Shown piece after piece: positions 15,626 to 24,639 of a stretch of 49,188 nt of DNA; position 1 is the stretch's first letter, and each line of letters starts with the position of its first letter. A model generated the notes under the pieces. That model had not been told where the DNA came from. It ran no database searches and saw nothing but the letters and a program-made list of their open reading frames with translations. The stretch covers positions 1 to 49,188 of the forward strand of contig JAEZVB010000013.1 of assembly GCA_023443285.1 (NCBI GenBank). The letters are read 5' to 3'. The position numbers and the translations under genes are program-made. The stretch comes from Bacillota bacterium (lineage in GTDB: Bacteria > Bacillota > Negativicutes > Sporomusales > Sporomusaceae).

Positions 15626-17411
15626 TACAAAAACAGTGCTGGTTTGCTGCGGTACCGGCTGTCTGGCTAACAAGAGCCTAGAAATCTATATAGGGCTAAA
15701 ACAAAAAGTCGAGGCTGCTGGCCTAAATGTGAGTGTCGAACCACTGATAAAGGCTACCGGGTGCAACGGGTTTTGCGAAAAAGGCCCGATCGTAAAGATT
15801 ATGCCTGATGATATCTCTTATTATAAAGTTAAAACTGCTGACGTGGATGAGATATTTGAAACGTCAATTATGGCCAATGAAGTTATCGACAGGCTGCTAT
15901 ATGTAGATGCTACCGGCAAAAAAGTACAATCGCAAAAAGACAACGAGTTTTATAAGAAACAGATGAAGCTAGCTTTGCGCAATATTGGTGAGATCGACCC
16001 GGCTAATATTGAGGATTATATGGAAAGGCGCGGCTATAAGGCTTTAGAAAAAGCGCTATTAGCCATGACGCCGGCAGAAGTGATTGCCGAAGTAAGTAAA
16101 TCAGGTTTGCGGGGCAGAGGCGGCGCTGGCTTTCCCACAGGCCGTAAATGGCAGCAATGCGCCGGCTACGACAGTTTCCCTAAATATGTGGTTTGTAATG
16201 GCGATGAGGGCGACCCTGGCGCATTTATGGATCGAAGCATAATGGAAGGTGACCCCAATAGTGTCATTGAAGGAATGCTGCTTTGCGGCTATGCGGTCAA
16301 GTCGGAAATGGGTTACATCTACATTAGGGATGAGTATGGGCTGGCCATCAAGAACCTGACCATTGCCATAGAAAAAGCCAAGAATCGCGGCTTCCTCGGA
16401 CAGAATATTATGGGAAGCGGCTTCAACTTTGACATCCAAATTGTACGGGGCGGCGGGGCCTTTGTTTGTGGCGAATCAACTGCCCTGATGGCTTCTATTG
16501 AGGGCAATGTTGGTGAGCCCCGGGCTAAATATGTCCGCTCTGTGGAAAAAGGTCTGTGGGGACAGCCAACTGTGCTTAACAATGTCGAGACTTGGGCCAA
16601 CATCCCTTTGATTATCAATAATGGTGGTCAATGGTTCAGTGAGATTGGCACAAAAGGTAGTACCGGCACCAAGGTGTTTTCACTTGTCGGTAAAGTTAGG
16701 AATACCGGCTTAGTAGAAGTGCCGATGGGAATACCCTTACGGGAGCTAATCTTTGACATTGGCGGCGGCGTCATTGGCAAAAAGAAATTCAAAGCCGTAC
16801 AAAGCGGCGGGCCGTCAGGCGGCTGTATTCCCGAAAGTCTGCTTGATCTTAAGGTTGACTTTGACACGCTGGCAGAGGCAGGTTCGATGATGGGCTCAGG
16901 CGGGATGATCATCATGGATGAACGCACCTGTATGGTCGATGTGGCTCGCTACTATGTTAATTTCCTGGCAGAGGAATCATGCGGCAAATGTGTTCCCTGC
17001 CGGGAAGGGCTAAAAAGAATGCTCGAAATTTTAACCGATATCTGCAGAGGTCAAGGCCAGCCAGGTGACATGGAAACGCTGGAAGAGATTTGCAGTATGA
17101 CAAGTGAAGCCGCCTTGTGCGGTTTGGGAAAGAGTGCCCCCAACCCAGTTATATCTACTCTCAAATATTTTAGAGATGAATACGTAGCCCATATTGTTGA
17201 TAAAAAATGTCCGGCCGGAATATGCAAGGAGCTAACTAGTTTCTACATTGACCAGGAATTGTGCACAGGCTGCGGCATGTGTAAAAAACATTGCCCAGTA
17301 GCGGCCATTGACGGCGACCCCAAAGCGTTCCATACACTGGATATGCAAAAATGTATTAAGTGTGGAAACTGCATTGATACCTGCAAGTTTAATGCGGTAA
17401 AGGTCGAATAG
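15612..17411 (+). CDS. NuoF/HydB-like NAD(P)H-binding flavoprotein
   Basis: A 599-residue diaphorase subunit. Domains in order: N-terminal thioredoxin-like [2Fe-2S] domain (LVCCGTGCLANKS, CNGFCEKGP), the NADH and FMN-binding Nuo51 domain (GLRGRGGAGFPTGRKW near residue 160, CNGDEGDPGAFMD), an SLBB domain, a [4Fe-4S] domain (ESCGKCVPCREG near residue 458), and a C-terminal 2[4Fe-4S] ferredoxin (CTGCGMCKKHCPVAAIDG, then CIKCGNCIDTC). This is the HydB architecture of electron-bifurcating complexes, longer than plain NuoF. The operon partners are the NuoE-like and short NuoG-like genes. Soluble and cytosolic. Confidence 0.9.
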   Translation: MAENSTKTVLVCCGTGCLANKSLEIYIGLKQKVEAAGLNVSVEPLIKATGCNGFCEKGPIVKIMPDDISYYKVKTADVDEIFETSIMANEVIDRLLYVDATGKKVQSQKDNEFYKKQMKLALRNIGEIDPANIEDYMERRGYKALEKALLAMTPAEVIAEVSKSGLRGRGGAGFPTGRKWQQCAGYDSFPKYVVCNGDEGDPGAFMDRSIMEGDPNSVIEGMLLCGYAVKSEMGYIYIRDEYGLAIKNLTIAIEKAKNRGFLGQNIMGSGFNFDIQIVRGGGAFVCGESTALMASIEGNVGEPRAKYVRSVEKGLWGQPTVLNNVETWANIPLIINNGGQWFSEIGTKGSTGTKVFSLVGKVRNTGLVEVPMGIPLRELIFDIGGGVIGKKKFKAVQSGGPSGGCIPESLLDLKVDFDTLAEAGSMMGSGGMIIMDERTCMVDVARYYVNFLAEESCGKCVPCREGLKRMLEILTDICRGQGQPGDMETLEEICSMTSEAALCGLGKSAPNPVISTLKYFRDEYVAHIVDKKCPAGICKELTSFYIDQELCTGCGMCKKHCPVAAIDGDPKAFHTLDMQKCIKCGNCIDTCKFNAVKVE

Positions 17412-17423
17412 GAGGCTAATGGA

Positions 17424-18179
17424 ATGAATATAACCATTGATGGTAAGGTCTGCCAAGCTGAAGCTGGAGAATTCCTCCTAGGAATAGCGCAGCGTAACAA
17501 TATTTATATTCCTACCTTGTGCCACAGCGATGCCTTGCCTGGTCAGGCAAGCTGCCGGTTATGTATTGTTGAGGTAGTGGAAAATGGGCGGACAAAAGTG
17601 GTTACTTCCTGTGTTTATCCGGTTACCCAGGGAATAGAGGTTATCACCAATTCCGCAAAGATTGTTAGTATGAGAAAAACCATTATCATGCTGCTGGCTG
17701 CAAGAGTACCCAATAATGAGCAATTAAACAAACTCAAAGAAGAATATGGTGCTTACCCGCCAGCAAGATTTAAGTCCGACCCTGCTGAGAACTGTATTCT
17801 CTGCGGCTTATGTGTAAAGGCCTGCGAAACAGTGGGCTTAGCGGCAATAGCCACCATAAACAGAGGTATTACCAAAAGAGTGGCTACGCCTTATGATGAG
17901 CCTGCCGAGGCCTGTATGGGCTGTGGGGCGTGCGCTCAGGTTTGTCCTACTGGCGCCATATTACTGCAGGAAAAGCAAAGCCAGAGGACTATTTGGAACA
18001 AAAAGTTTGAGCTCATAAGCTGTCCCAAATGTGGCAAGCCCTTTATTACCAAAGAGCAGCTCGCATATCTTAGCGACAAACTAGGGACGAATGAAGATGA
18101 AGTGTTATGTGACAGCTGTAAGCGAGTGCGTACTTTTAGCAAAATTGGCAATTTATGTGGCAGCCTTGCTGCCAAGTAA
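17424..18179 (+). CDS. short NuoG/HoxU-like iron-sulfur subunit with a C-terminal zinc-ribbon
   Basis: 251 residues. The N-terminal plant-type [2Fe-2S] domain has Cys 33, 44, 47 and 63. Two [4Fe-4S] motifs follow: CILCGLCVKAC (Cys 124-134) and CMGCGACAQVC (164-174). Then CPKCGKP (200, 203) and CDSCK (229, 232) look like a zinc ribbon or rubredoxin-like knuckle. It resembles HoxU or the N-terminal part of HydA. It has neither the hydrogenase H-cluster domain nor the GltD-like NADPH domain found in StnC of the Sporomusa-type transhydrogenase. The terminal acceptor of this complex is therefore not in this operon. It ends at a shared terminator facing cooF. Confidence 0.82.
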   Translation: MNITIDGKVCQAEAGEFLLGIAQRNNIYIPTLCHSDALPGQASCRLCIVEVVENGRTKVVTSCVYPVTQGIEVITNSAKIVSMRKTIIMLLAARVPNNEQLNKLKEEYGAYPPARFKSDPAENCILCGLCVKACETVGLAAIATINRGITKRVATPYDEPAEACMGCGACAQVCPTGAILLQEKQSQRTIWNKKFELISCPKCGKPFITKEQLAYLSDKLGTNEDEVLCDSCKRVRTFSKIGNLCGSLAAK

Positions 18180-18190
18180 ATACAAACGTA

Positions 18191-18227
18191 AAAAGATCCT
18201 ACAGACTAATATGCTGTAGGATCTTTT
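18191..18227. terminator. bidirectional terminator between the NuoEFG-like operon and cooF
   Basis: A perfect 14-bp stem (AAAAGATCCTACAG) with a nine-base loop, flanked by A's on one side and T's on the other, lies between two convergent operons. Confidence 0.85.
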
Positions 18228-18244
18228 ATATTAGGTAGCCAGAC

Positions 18245-18763
18245 TTAGTCCTGACTGTGGCTGGCACATTCTTCAAAAGCGGCAAGCTGGCTGCGACGTT
18301 TGCCAGCCTGGAAATCGGCTACTGTGCTAAATACCAGCGCCCCGGTTGGGCACGCCTGAACACAGGCGGGAATACCGGCTTCGTCCAGACATTCACGGTC
18401 ACATTTAATGGCCCGACGTTTATCGCCGTCCTGGCGGATAACACCAAAGGGGCAGGCCATCGTACACATCCAACAGCCGATACATTTATCCAAACGGTCA
18501 CTGTTGGTAACAAGGCCGTCGGCAGTACGATGCAGCGCATGGGTCATGCACAGTTCGATACAGGGAGCATCTTCGCAATGCCGGCAGGCAATAGGAGCTT
18601 TGAGGCTTTCAACTTGCTCAACAAAAATCTTTTTGAGCGGCGGCTTTGCACTCAGCATGGCGCCAACTAACGTTTTTGAGGGCGAATGAGCCACAGCGCA
18701 GGCAACTTCACAGGAATGGCAGCCCATACAACGTTCAGGACGAATAAGAATTTCTTTTTGCAT
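18245..18763 (-). CDS. cooF: CooF-like four-cluster ferredoxin
   Basis: A 172-residue polyferredoxin that carries electrons to and from CO dehydrogenase. It has the cysteine pattern of DmsB/CooF proteins: CMGCHSCEVAC, CRHCEDAPCIELC, CIGCWMCTMACPFG and a last group CDREC ... CVQACPTG, for four [4Fe-4S] clusters. I start at ATG 18763 because AAGGAGGA lies eight bases upstream; six extra codons upstream overlap cooS. It follows cooS by 11 bases and is surely co-transcribed. The short C-terminal tail is hydrophilic. Confidence 0.88.
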   Translation of the reverse strand: MQKEILIRPERCMGCHSCEVACAVAHSPSKTLVGAMLSAKPPLKKIFVEQVESLKAPIACRHCEDAPCIELCMTHALHRTADGLVTNSDRLDKCIGCWMCTMACPFGVIRQDGDKRRAIKCDRECLDEAGIPACVQACPTGALVFSTVADFQAGKRRSQLAAFEECASHSQD

Positions 18764-18774
18764 GGTAATCCTCC

Positions 18775-20697
18775 TTACCAATGACGTGTGCCAATATTTA
18801 GTTTCTGACGCCGCTCCTGGATGGCGGCAAAAATCTTCTCTGCTGCTAGCTTGGGGTCAGGCTCAACAATGAAGTAACCGCCTGTCAGTTCCTTGATGTC
18901 CTGGGTTAGGACGCGGGTTACCAGTTTGCTGCCAATGACCGGTGGTACCAGTCCGAGATGGGTAGGTAGGCCAAGGGTAACAGCCCAGGTGCCGATGGCT
19001 AACGCCTTTTCGGTTTTGTATTCAGGCGCACTGGCGACCACTGGTAGTTGGGAAATATCTACGTTGAGCTTATTGGCAAGGGCTACGGCAACATCAACAG
19101 GGCGGGAGTTATCCACACAGGAGCCCATATGCAGGATCGGTGGCAGCGGGCCGTTGAGTCCGTTAGCTTCCCCAATCGCAGTAAGTACGGCTTTCAGTCC
19201 GTCACCGGCATAATCCAGTGTTGCCTGCGGATCCAAGAGACCGTTACGGGCAAAAGCACCGGCACCGCAGCCGGTAGCCAGTAGCAAGACATTACGGGCA
19301 ATCAGTTCTTTGGCAATCGCGATAAAGCTCTGGTCATGACCAACTTTAATATTGCTGCAGCCCGCAAATAAAACCACACCCTGAATATTGCCGTTAACGA
19401 TATTATCAATTAGTGGTTTTAACGGGTCAGCGGGGTCAAGCTTGGCCAGGGCGGCTACAATGGCTTCGGTAGAAAAACCGGCAACCACTTTGCTGGTTGC
19501 ACTAGGGATATGTACAGGTTTATTAACGCGGCGTTTGAAAGCCGTGATTGCTATTCTGATAATTTCGCGGGCTTTTTCGCGGGCATGATCATCGTCAAAT
19601 TCAATATGGGTTGCGCCCGGTATTTTCGCGATATCCATGGTGGTAATGAGCGGAGTGCCGTAACATTCGGCAACAGGAGCTAAGGAAGGATAAACACACT
19701 GATAATCAACAATCATCGCATCGATCGCGCCTGTCAGAATAGGCAGTTCCTGCGAAACGGCAGTCGTGATAGTTGGTACGCCATGCCGCATCAGCACCTC
19801 GGCGCCGGTACAGCAAATCCCCATAAGCTGGATGCCTTTTTCGGCACCGGCGGCTTTAGCTTCAGCTATAATTTCAGGCTCACGGGCAGTAGCAACAATC
19901 ATATCGGAAAGCACGGGATTGTGACCGTGAAGAGCAATATTGACGGCTTTTTCCTTAATTACACCCATATTGGCTTCGCTGACAGTGGGCGCAGGAATAC
20001 CAAAGAGGATATCAGCCAGATCGGTACCTAAGTGGCAGCCGGCAAAATCCGCTACAGCACATTTAACACCGCCCAGCAATAAGTTGACAGGATCAGCGTC
20101 TACACCTAAGGTGGTGCGATGCATAACCTCGGCGATAATGCTGTCAATACCATAAGGTGCTACCTTAAGTTTTTCCATCATAGCTACCCGACCGGCCGTT
20201 ACGGTAGTTACAGCCCAGGCGTTGGGTGCTTCCCGTTCGGAGAACTCGTCCAGAGCCGCCTGAACAACATCGCCGGCTATTTCCAGGGTACTGCGATTTT
20301 CTGTGGAAATGCCCAAACGAGTAGCTACGGCTTGTAACTTGGCAGTTTCTTTGACTCCGTAATCAGGAGCTTCGCCTTTAACTACTTTCTTTAAAACATG
20401 AGCCAAATGCTTAGCGTGGCCAGAATGGCTGGCGGCGCCACCGGCAATGCCGCGGATGAGGTTACGGGCAACGATAGTGTCGGCGGTAGCACCACAAACA
20501 CCGGCCGTTGGGCCATCGCCGAAAGGATCAATCCGGCAAGGTCCTTGCAGACAATTACGACAGCAGATGCCGATTTCGCCAAAACCGCATTGCGGCAGTT
20601 GACTTTGATAGCGGTTCCAAACGGTTGATACATTATTTTCCTTGGCCACACATAGCATTTCTTTTACACTTGGGTTCAAAGGTTGTTGGTTCTTCAT
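18775..20697 (-). CDS. cooS: Ni-Fe carbon monoxide dehydrogenase, catalytic subunit
   Basis: Oxidises CO to CO2 with transfer of two electrons to CooF. 640 residues, the usual length. Cys 37 and 45 are D-cluster ligands and CCRNCLQGPC (Cys 46-54, with Cys 68) the B-cluster. The C-cluster ligands are all present at canonical spacing: His 259 in ALHGHNP, Cys 295 in GICCTGAE, Cys 334 in DYQCVYP, Cys 447 in FAGCSN, Cys 477 in TGCGAG and Cys 527 in MGSCVDN. This is the monofunctional CooS type, not the acetyl-CoA synthase-associated form, since no acsB, CO-responsive regulator gene or nickel insertase (cooC) lies next to it. ATG with GAGGAG upstream. Expected to act in the cytosol. Confidence 0.95.
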   Translation of the reverse strand: MKNQQPLNPSVKEMLCVAKENNVSTVWNRYQSQLPQCGFGEIGICCRNCLQGPCRIDPFGDGPTAGVCGATADTIVARNLIRGIAGGAASHSGHAKHLAHVLKKVVKGEAPDYGVKETAKLQAVATRLGISTENRSTLEIAGDVVQAALDEFSEREAPNAWAVTTVTAGRVAMMEKLKVAPYGIDSIIAEVMHRTTLGVDADPVNLLLGGVKCAVADFAGCHLGTDLADILFGIPAPTVSEANMGVIKEKAVNIALHGHNPVLSDMIVATAREPEIIAEAKAAGAEKGIQLMGICCTGAEVLMRHGVPTITTAVSQELPILTGAIDAMIVDYQCVYPSLAPVAECYGTPLITTMDIAKIPGATHIEFDDDHAREKAREIIRIAITAFKRRVNKPVHIPSATSKVVAGFSTEAIVAALAKLDPADPLKPLIDNIVNGNIQGVVLFAGCSNIKVGHDQSFIAIAKELIARNVLLLATGCGAGAFARNGLLDPQATLDYAGDGLKAVLTAIGEANGLNGPLPPILHMGSCVDNSRPVDVAVALANKLNVDISQLPVVASAPEYKTEKALAIGTWAVTLGLPTHLGLVPPVIGSKLVTRVLTQDIKELTGGYFIVEPDPKLAAEKIFAAIQERRQKLNIGTRHW

Positions 20698-20803
20698 GAA
20701 CCTATCATCTCCTCTACTGAACTTATGTATGATCTAGGCTTCTTTTGTTTAATATTCCAGTAAATACAGTTTATTCCTGCCCTTTGAGTTGACTTTTTTG
20801 AAT

Positions 20804-20849
20804 TTTTGCGCAAAATAACAAAGGGTATCTATAGGTACCCTTTGTTATT
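20804..20849. promoter_or_regulatory. palindrome and hairpin between cooS and the helicase gene
   Basis: TTTTGCGCAAAA (20804-20815) is a perfect 12-base palindrome. It abuts a 14-bp stem (AATAACAAAGGGTA, arms 20814-20827 and 20836-20849) with an eight-base loop. The region lies about 110 bases upstream of cooS and of the rightward helicase gene. The palindrome could be an operator and the hairpin a terminator or attenuator. Neither matches a CooA or FNR half-site that I can recognise. Confidence 0.45.
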
Positions 20850-20957
20850 TTCTGCGGCTTGTGTTTCCTGGTTTTACTTGAGTACATGGACGTTGAATGG
20901 TAACCTATAAGTAGAAGATACCATAACAGAGTACTCTGGGATGAAGGGTAATACTAT

Positions 20958-23336
20958 ATGTCTGAAAATAGAGTGGTTAAAACATCGGTGCGAAGCTTGG
21001 TTGAATTTGTGCTGCGGTCAGGCGATTTGTCAGCAGGCTTTGCCGGAAGCTCTCGCATGGTGGAAGGAAGCAAGATTCATCGTAAGATTCAGCAAGCGCA
21101 AGGTCAGGAATATGAGGCTGAGGTAACGTTAGCTATTGTGGTTGAGCGTCCTGAGGTAATATTACAGATCAGCGGGCGGGCTGATGGTGTTATTACAAAC
21201 CAAGATGAGAGCGGCCTAACGCAGGTAACCATTGATGAGATTAAGTCAGTTACCGCTGATCTTGATGAAATAGAGGAAGAGTATAACCTGTTGCACTGGG
21301 CGCAGGCTAAGTGCTATGCCTATATCTATGCCATACAGCAGGGGTTGCCACAAATCGGTGTGCAAATTTCTTATTGTCAGGCCGACAGCTACGCAATGAA
21401 GATTTTCAAAAAAGAGTATTCTATCGGTGAGCTAACCCAGTTTTTTGACTCACTGATAACACAGTATGCTCTCTGGGCTAAGCGGCTTGGTGACTGGGCT
21501 GAGGAGCGCAATGCTTCAGCTCAAATACTGCCATTTCCTTTTCCCGAATTTCGCCAAAGCCAGCGGCAACTGGCAGTGGCTGTGTATACAACATTGGCTA
21601 AAGGGCGTAAACTGTTCGCCCAGGCACCAACAGGTACAGGCAAGACCATGGCAACCATATTTCCTGCTGTTAAGGCATTAGGCTTAGGGCAGGTGGAAAA
21701 AATATTTTTCCTTACAGCCAAAACGGTAACCCGGGAGTTGGCCGAGGAAGGCTTTGCCCGGCTGCGGCAAAAGGGATTACAGTGTAAAACGTTGACACTG
21801 ACTGCCAAAGACAAAATCTGTTTTATGCCTGAAGCCGATTGTACCCCCGAGGAATGCCAATATGCCAAGGGCTACTATGACCGCATCAATGTCGCGTTGA
21901 ATGATTGCTGGCATCTGGAAGCCTTCACCCGGGAGACCATAGAAGAGTTTGCCTGCAAGCACCAGCTGTGCCCCTTTGAATTGTCGCTTGATCTGGCCTT
22001 GTGGGCTGATGTTGTTATCTGTGACTACAACTATGTTTTTGATCCCAGGGTATATCTCAAGCGCTTTTTTTATGAAAATAACAACCCCTATTGCTTTTTG
22101 GTCGATGAGGCTCATAATCTGGTTGATCGGGCCAGAGATATGTTTTCCGCCGAAATAACCAAGCGAAGCTTTTTGGAGCTAAAGAAAAACATCCATCACG
22201 AACTGCCCCGGCTTGCTAAAGTTGCGGGCAAGATAAACTCCTATTTATTAAAGGCCGGCAAGCTGTGTGTGGAAAAATCGGAATTTAATGAACCCAATTA
22301 TTATGTGACAACCTTGCTGCCGACCGAAGTGCTGCCACAACTCAGAAAGTTTATGGAGGTGGCGGAAAAGTGGTTGGCCAAGAATGAACAGGCGAGCTTT
22401 CGCGAGAATTTATTGGAACTATATTTCGCGGTCAATGCTTTTTTACGAACCTCCGAGATGTATGATGAGCGGTATGTTACCTACTGCGAGAAGTTTGACA
22501 AGGATGTATCCCTCAAGCTGTATTGCGTTAATCCCTCAGAACTGCTCAGCCAAGCAATTAAACGGGGGCGAGCCGCTATCTTTTTCTCTGCTACGCTAAC
22601 CCCGCTTGCGTATTTTTCCGAGATTCTGGGTGGTGAAGAGGAGGACGGTCAAATGGTTGTGCCTTCGCCTTTTTCCCCGGACAAGCTGAGGCTGTTAGTC
22701 GCTGATAACATTAGTACGACCTATAAAATGCGGGAACAAACCTATGAAGTGATTGTTGACAGCATAACCGCAGCCATTGCTGCCAAAACCGGAAACTATC
22801 TGGTGTTCTTACCCTCCTACCGCTATATGGAGGAAGTATGTGAGCGCTTTTCCCGGAAAAACCCGGCAATAAGGGTGATTTCCCAAAGGGGTGAGATGAC
22901 AGAAGCAGAGCGAACCGAGTTTTTGCATCACTTTTCCGAGGGCAACGCAGATACGCTTGTGGGCTTTGCGGTCTTGGGAGGGATATTTGGTGAGGGAATT
23001 GACCTGACCGGCGAGCGGCTGGTGGGAGCCATTATTGTGGGCGTGGGGTTGCCCAAGATTTGCCTGGAACGGGAAATCATTAGAAAGTGGTTTGATACGA
23101 CAAATGGCCAGGGGTTTGAGTATGCATACATATACCCGGGAATGAATAAGGTTTTGCAAGCCGCCGGCCGGGTAATACGAACAGAGCATGACCGGGGTCT
23201 GATACTCTTGATTGATACTAGATTCTCACAGCCAAGATACAGACGGTTGTTTCCGCCAGAATGGCGGGGTGCAGCAAGGACTAAAAGTATTGACGCTATT
23301 GTCGAGCAAGCGGATAAATTTTGGTGTAAAGGGTAA
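20958..23336 (+). CDS. PD-(D/E)XK nuclease-XPD/DinG-type helicase fusion
   Basis: A 792-residue superfamily 2 DNA helicase of the Rad3/DinG group. The first 200 residues form a Cas4/RecB-like nuclease fold (ISGRADGVI, then IDEIKSV, the acidic/E-x-K core). Walker A is APTGTGKTMA near residue 229. The iron-sulfur cluster insert follows, with cysteines in ICFMPEADC, PEEC and CKHQLC. The DEAH box is VDEAHNLVD near residue 387, and the C-terminal motif VI is AAGRVIRTEHDRG. It should unwind 5'-tailed or damaged DNA and may cleave it. It has its own terminator, so it is probably monocistronic. DNA repair is inferred. Confidence 0.85.
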   Translation: MSENRVVKTSVRSLVEFVLRSGDLSAGFAGSSRMVEGSKIHRKIQQAQGQEYEAEVTLAIVVERPEVILQISGRADGVITNQDESGLTQVTIDEIKSVTADLDEIEEEYNLLHWAQAKCYAYIYAIQQGLPQIGVQISYCQADSYAMKIFKKEYSIGELTQFFDSLITQYALWAKRLGDWAEERNASAQILPFPFPEFRQSQRQLAVAVYTTLAKGRKLFAQAPTGTGKTMATIFPAVKALGLGQVEKIFFLTAKTVTRELAEEGFARLRQKGLQCKTLTLTAKDKICFMPEADCTPEECQYAKGYYDRINVALNDCWHLEAFTRETIEEFACKHQLCPFELSLDLALWADVVICDYNYVFDPRVYLKRFFYENNNPYCFLVDEAHNLVDRARDMFSAEITKRSFLELKKNIHHELPRLAKVAGKINSYLLKAGKLCVEKSEFNEPNYYVTTLLPTEVLPQLRKFMEVAEKWLAKNEQASFRENLLELYFAVNAFLRTSEMYDERYVTYCEKFDKDVSLKLYCVNPSELLSQAIKRGRAAIFFSATLTPLAYFSEILGGEEEDGQMVVPSPFSPDKLRLLVADNISTTYKMREQTYEVIVDSITAAIAAKTGNYLVFLPSYRYMEEVCERFSRKNPAIRVISQRGEMTEAERTEFLHHFSEGNADTLVGFAVLGGIFGEGIDLTGERLVGAIIVGVGLPKICLEREIIRKWFDTTNGQGFEYAYIYPGMNKVLQAAGRVIRTEHDRGLILLIDTRFSQPRYRRLFPPEWRGAARTKSIDAIVEQADKFWCKG

Positions 23337-23345
23337 TAAACAAAT

Positions 23346-23387
23346 ACAAAGTGCCTAATTCGGTATAAATCGAAGTAGGCACTTTGT
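23346..23387. terminator. terminator after the helicase gene
   Basis: 17-base arms with one mismatch (ACAAAGTGCCTAATTCG against CGAAGTAGGCACTTTGT) and an eight-base loop, followed by TTGTGTT. It serves the helicase gene and the convergent reductase gene. Confidence 0.75.
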
Positions 23388-23421
23388 TTGTGTTAGAATG
23401 TTCTCTTTGTTTGAGATTACA

Positions 23422-23976
23422 CTACTTTAAGGCTCGACCGGCATTTTCGGCCATAGTCAGGAGTTCTGGTTGGCTGTTTATAGCATCTGCTGGCCCCAAT
23501 TGGCCGCCTACTATATTTTGCACCAACTCCATCTTGAAAAAGCCGCTGAGCCAGTGATTGAAGTAATCGGATAAGGATTGAAATGCCGGTGCAGGTGCGC
23601 CACTGGCGGTTAATGTGATATATTTTTTTCCTGGTACATGATGTATTTGATAATTGGTATCCATGAATGTGTACCAACGGTCAAAAAAGTTCTTCATTTG
23701 TCCGGTCATCTGCCCCATGTATACCGGCGTGCCGAACACCAGGCAGTCTGCTTCGATAATCTTGGTATATAGTTCTTGCATATCATCCTTTATAGCGCAG
23801 TACTCGACCTTGCCGTTTTTACAAGCGCAGCAGGCAGTGCAACCTGAGATTTTTAGGCTAGTGAGGTTGATTACCTCTGTCTCGTGGCCTGCGCTAGCGG
23901 CTCCTTTGCAGACGGCATTGACCATGGCTGTGGTATTGCCATTTCTGGGACTACCGATAAATGCTAATACTTTCAA
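23422..23976 (-). CDS. flavodoxin-fold NAD(P)H-dependent FMN reductase / iron-sulfur flavoprotein
   Basis: A 184-residue protein of the NADPH-dependent FMN reductase group. IGSPRNGNTTAMV at residue 7 is the FMN phosphate loop, and FGTPVYMGQMTGQMKNFFDR near residue 80 the second FMN loop. CTACCACKNGKVEYC near residue 46 has the compact cysteine cluster that binds [4Fe-4S] in the archaeal-type iron-sulfur flavoproteins. It should pass electrons from ferredoxin or NAD(P)H to small acceptors in the cytosol. It starts at TTG with AGGAGG upstream. A single gene, convergent with the helicase. Confidence 0.8.
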   Translation of the reverse strand: MKVLAFIGSPRNGNTTAMVNAVCKGAASAGHETEVINLTSLKISGCTACCACKNGKVEYCAIKDDMQELYTKIIEADCLVFGTPVYMGQMTGQMKNFFDRWYTFMDTNYQIHHVPGKKYITLTASGAPAPAFQSLSDYFNHWLSGFFKMELVQNIVGGQLGPADAINSQPELLTMAENAGRALK

Positions 23977-24136
23977 ATGGTATTCCTCCTGTCGTTTCCT
24001 ATTGATATCAAGGCATAGGCTATGCCTTATGTGGAAATATATACAGATATTACCTATACATACAATACTGCATTATTTGATAATTAGTCAAGTTTGTTGC
24101 TAGCAAGTACCCCGGTATATCTGTAATAATTTGTAA

Positions 24137-24235
24137 TTGCTGGGAGGATTACTTGGACGAGCAGCGAAATATCTCAAAAGCATAGAGCTTAATTATAATG
24201 AGGTACATTTGGTTAACATTGACTTTAATATATAA
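24137..24235 (+). pseudogene. possible coding remnant
   Basis: One frame reads 32 residues of protein-like text (GRAAKYLKSIELNYNEVHLV near its middle) and continues after a stop with further plausible codons up to the next gene. There is no clear start. It may be the tail of a decayed gene between the reductase and the next operon, or chance. Confidence 0.25.
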
Positions 24236-24304
24236 GAAAAGATTGCCAACGTGCCTTGAGCATTTGGCAGTGCGGGTCATGAAATAGTGATGGAGGTTGA
24301 CAAA

Positions 24305-24625
24305 ATGGATAAGAAATTACCGCTTAGTAATGCTTTTCAAACATTTATACAGGAAGCACCAGAACATCAGAGGATATGGATGGAAACGGTGCAAAAGCTA
24401 GCGTCGGTAAGTAAACTTGATGCAAAGACCGAGGAACTAGCATACTTAGCTGTCTTAGCTTCAGCCAGACTGGAAGGCGGCTTGCCCTTTCATGTAAAGC
24501 ACGCTAAGTCACTTGGCGCAACCAGAGAAGAAATAATAGGTGCCATATTGGTCGGATTACCGGCAGTAGGCAACATAGTTATTCAAGCTCTTCCGATAGC
24601 GCTAGAGGCATTTGATAATGATTGA
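24305..24625 (+). CDS. carboxymuconolactone decarboxylase-like (AhpD-fold) protein
   Basis: A 106-residue all-helical protein. KLDAKTEELAYLAVLASARL and FHVKHAKSLGATREEIIGAI are the core of the CMD/AhpD family. Active AhpD-type members have a CxxC pair before the conserved His; here the spot reads GGLPFHVKH, without any cysteine, so thiol-redox activity is unlikely. It may be a decarboxylase-type or structural member. ATG 24305 follows TGGAGG; the longer GTG start has no ribosome site. It heads a run of closely spaced rightward genes to 25817. Confidence 0.72.
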   Translation: MDKKLPLSNAFQTFIQEAPEHQRIWMETVQKLASVSKLDAKTEELAYLAVLASARLEGGLPFHVKHAKSLGATREEIIGAILVGLPAVGNIVIQALPIALEAFDND

Positions 24626-24639
24626 GTGTAGGCATAGTA

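Noticed and set aside
20958..23336. Cas4/Csf4 CRISPR-associated helicase
   Set aside because: The nuclease-XPD fusion resembles such proteins, but there is no array or other cas gene; a general repair helicase is more likely.
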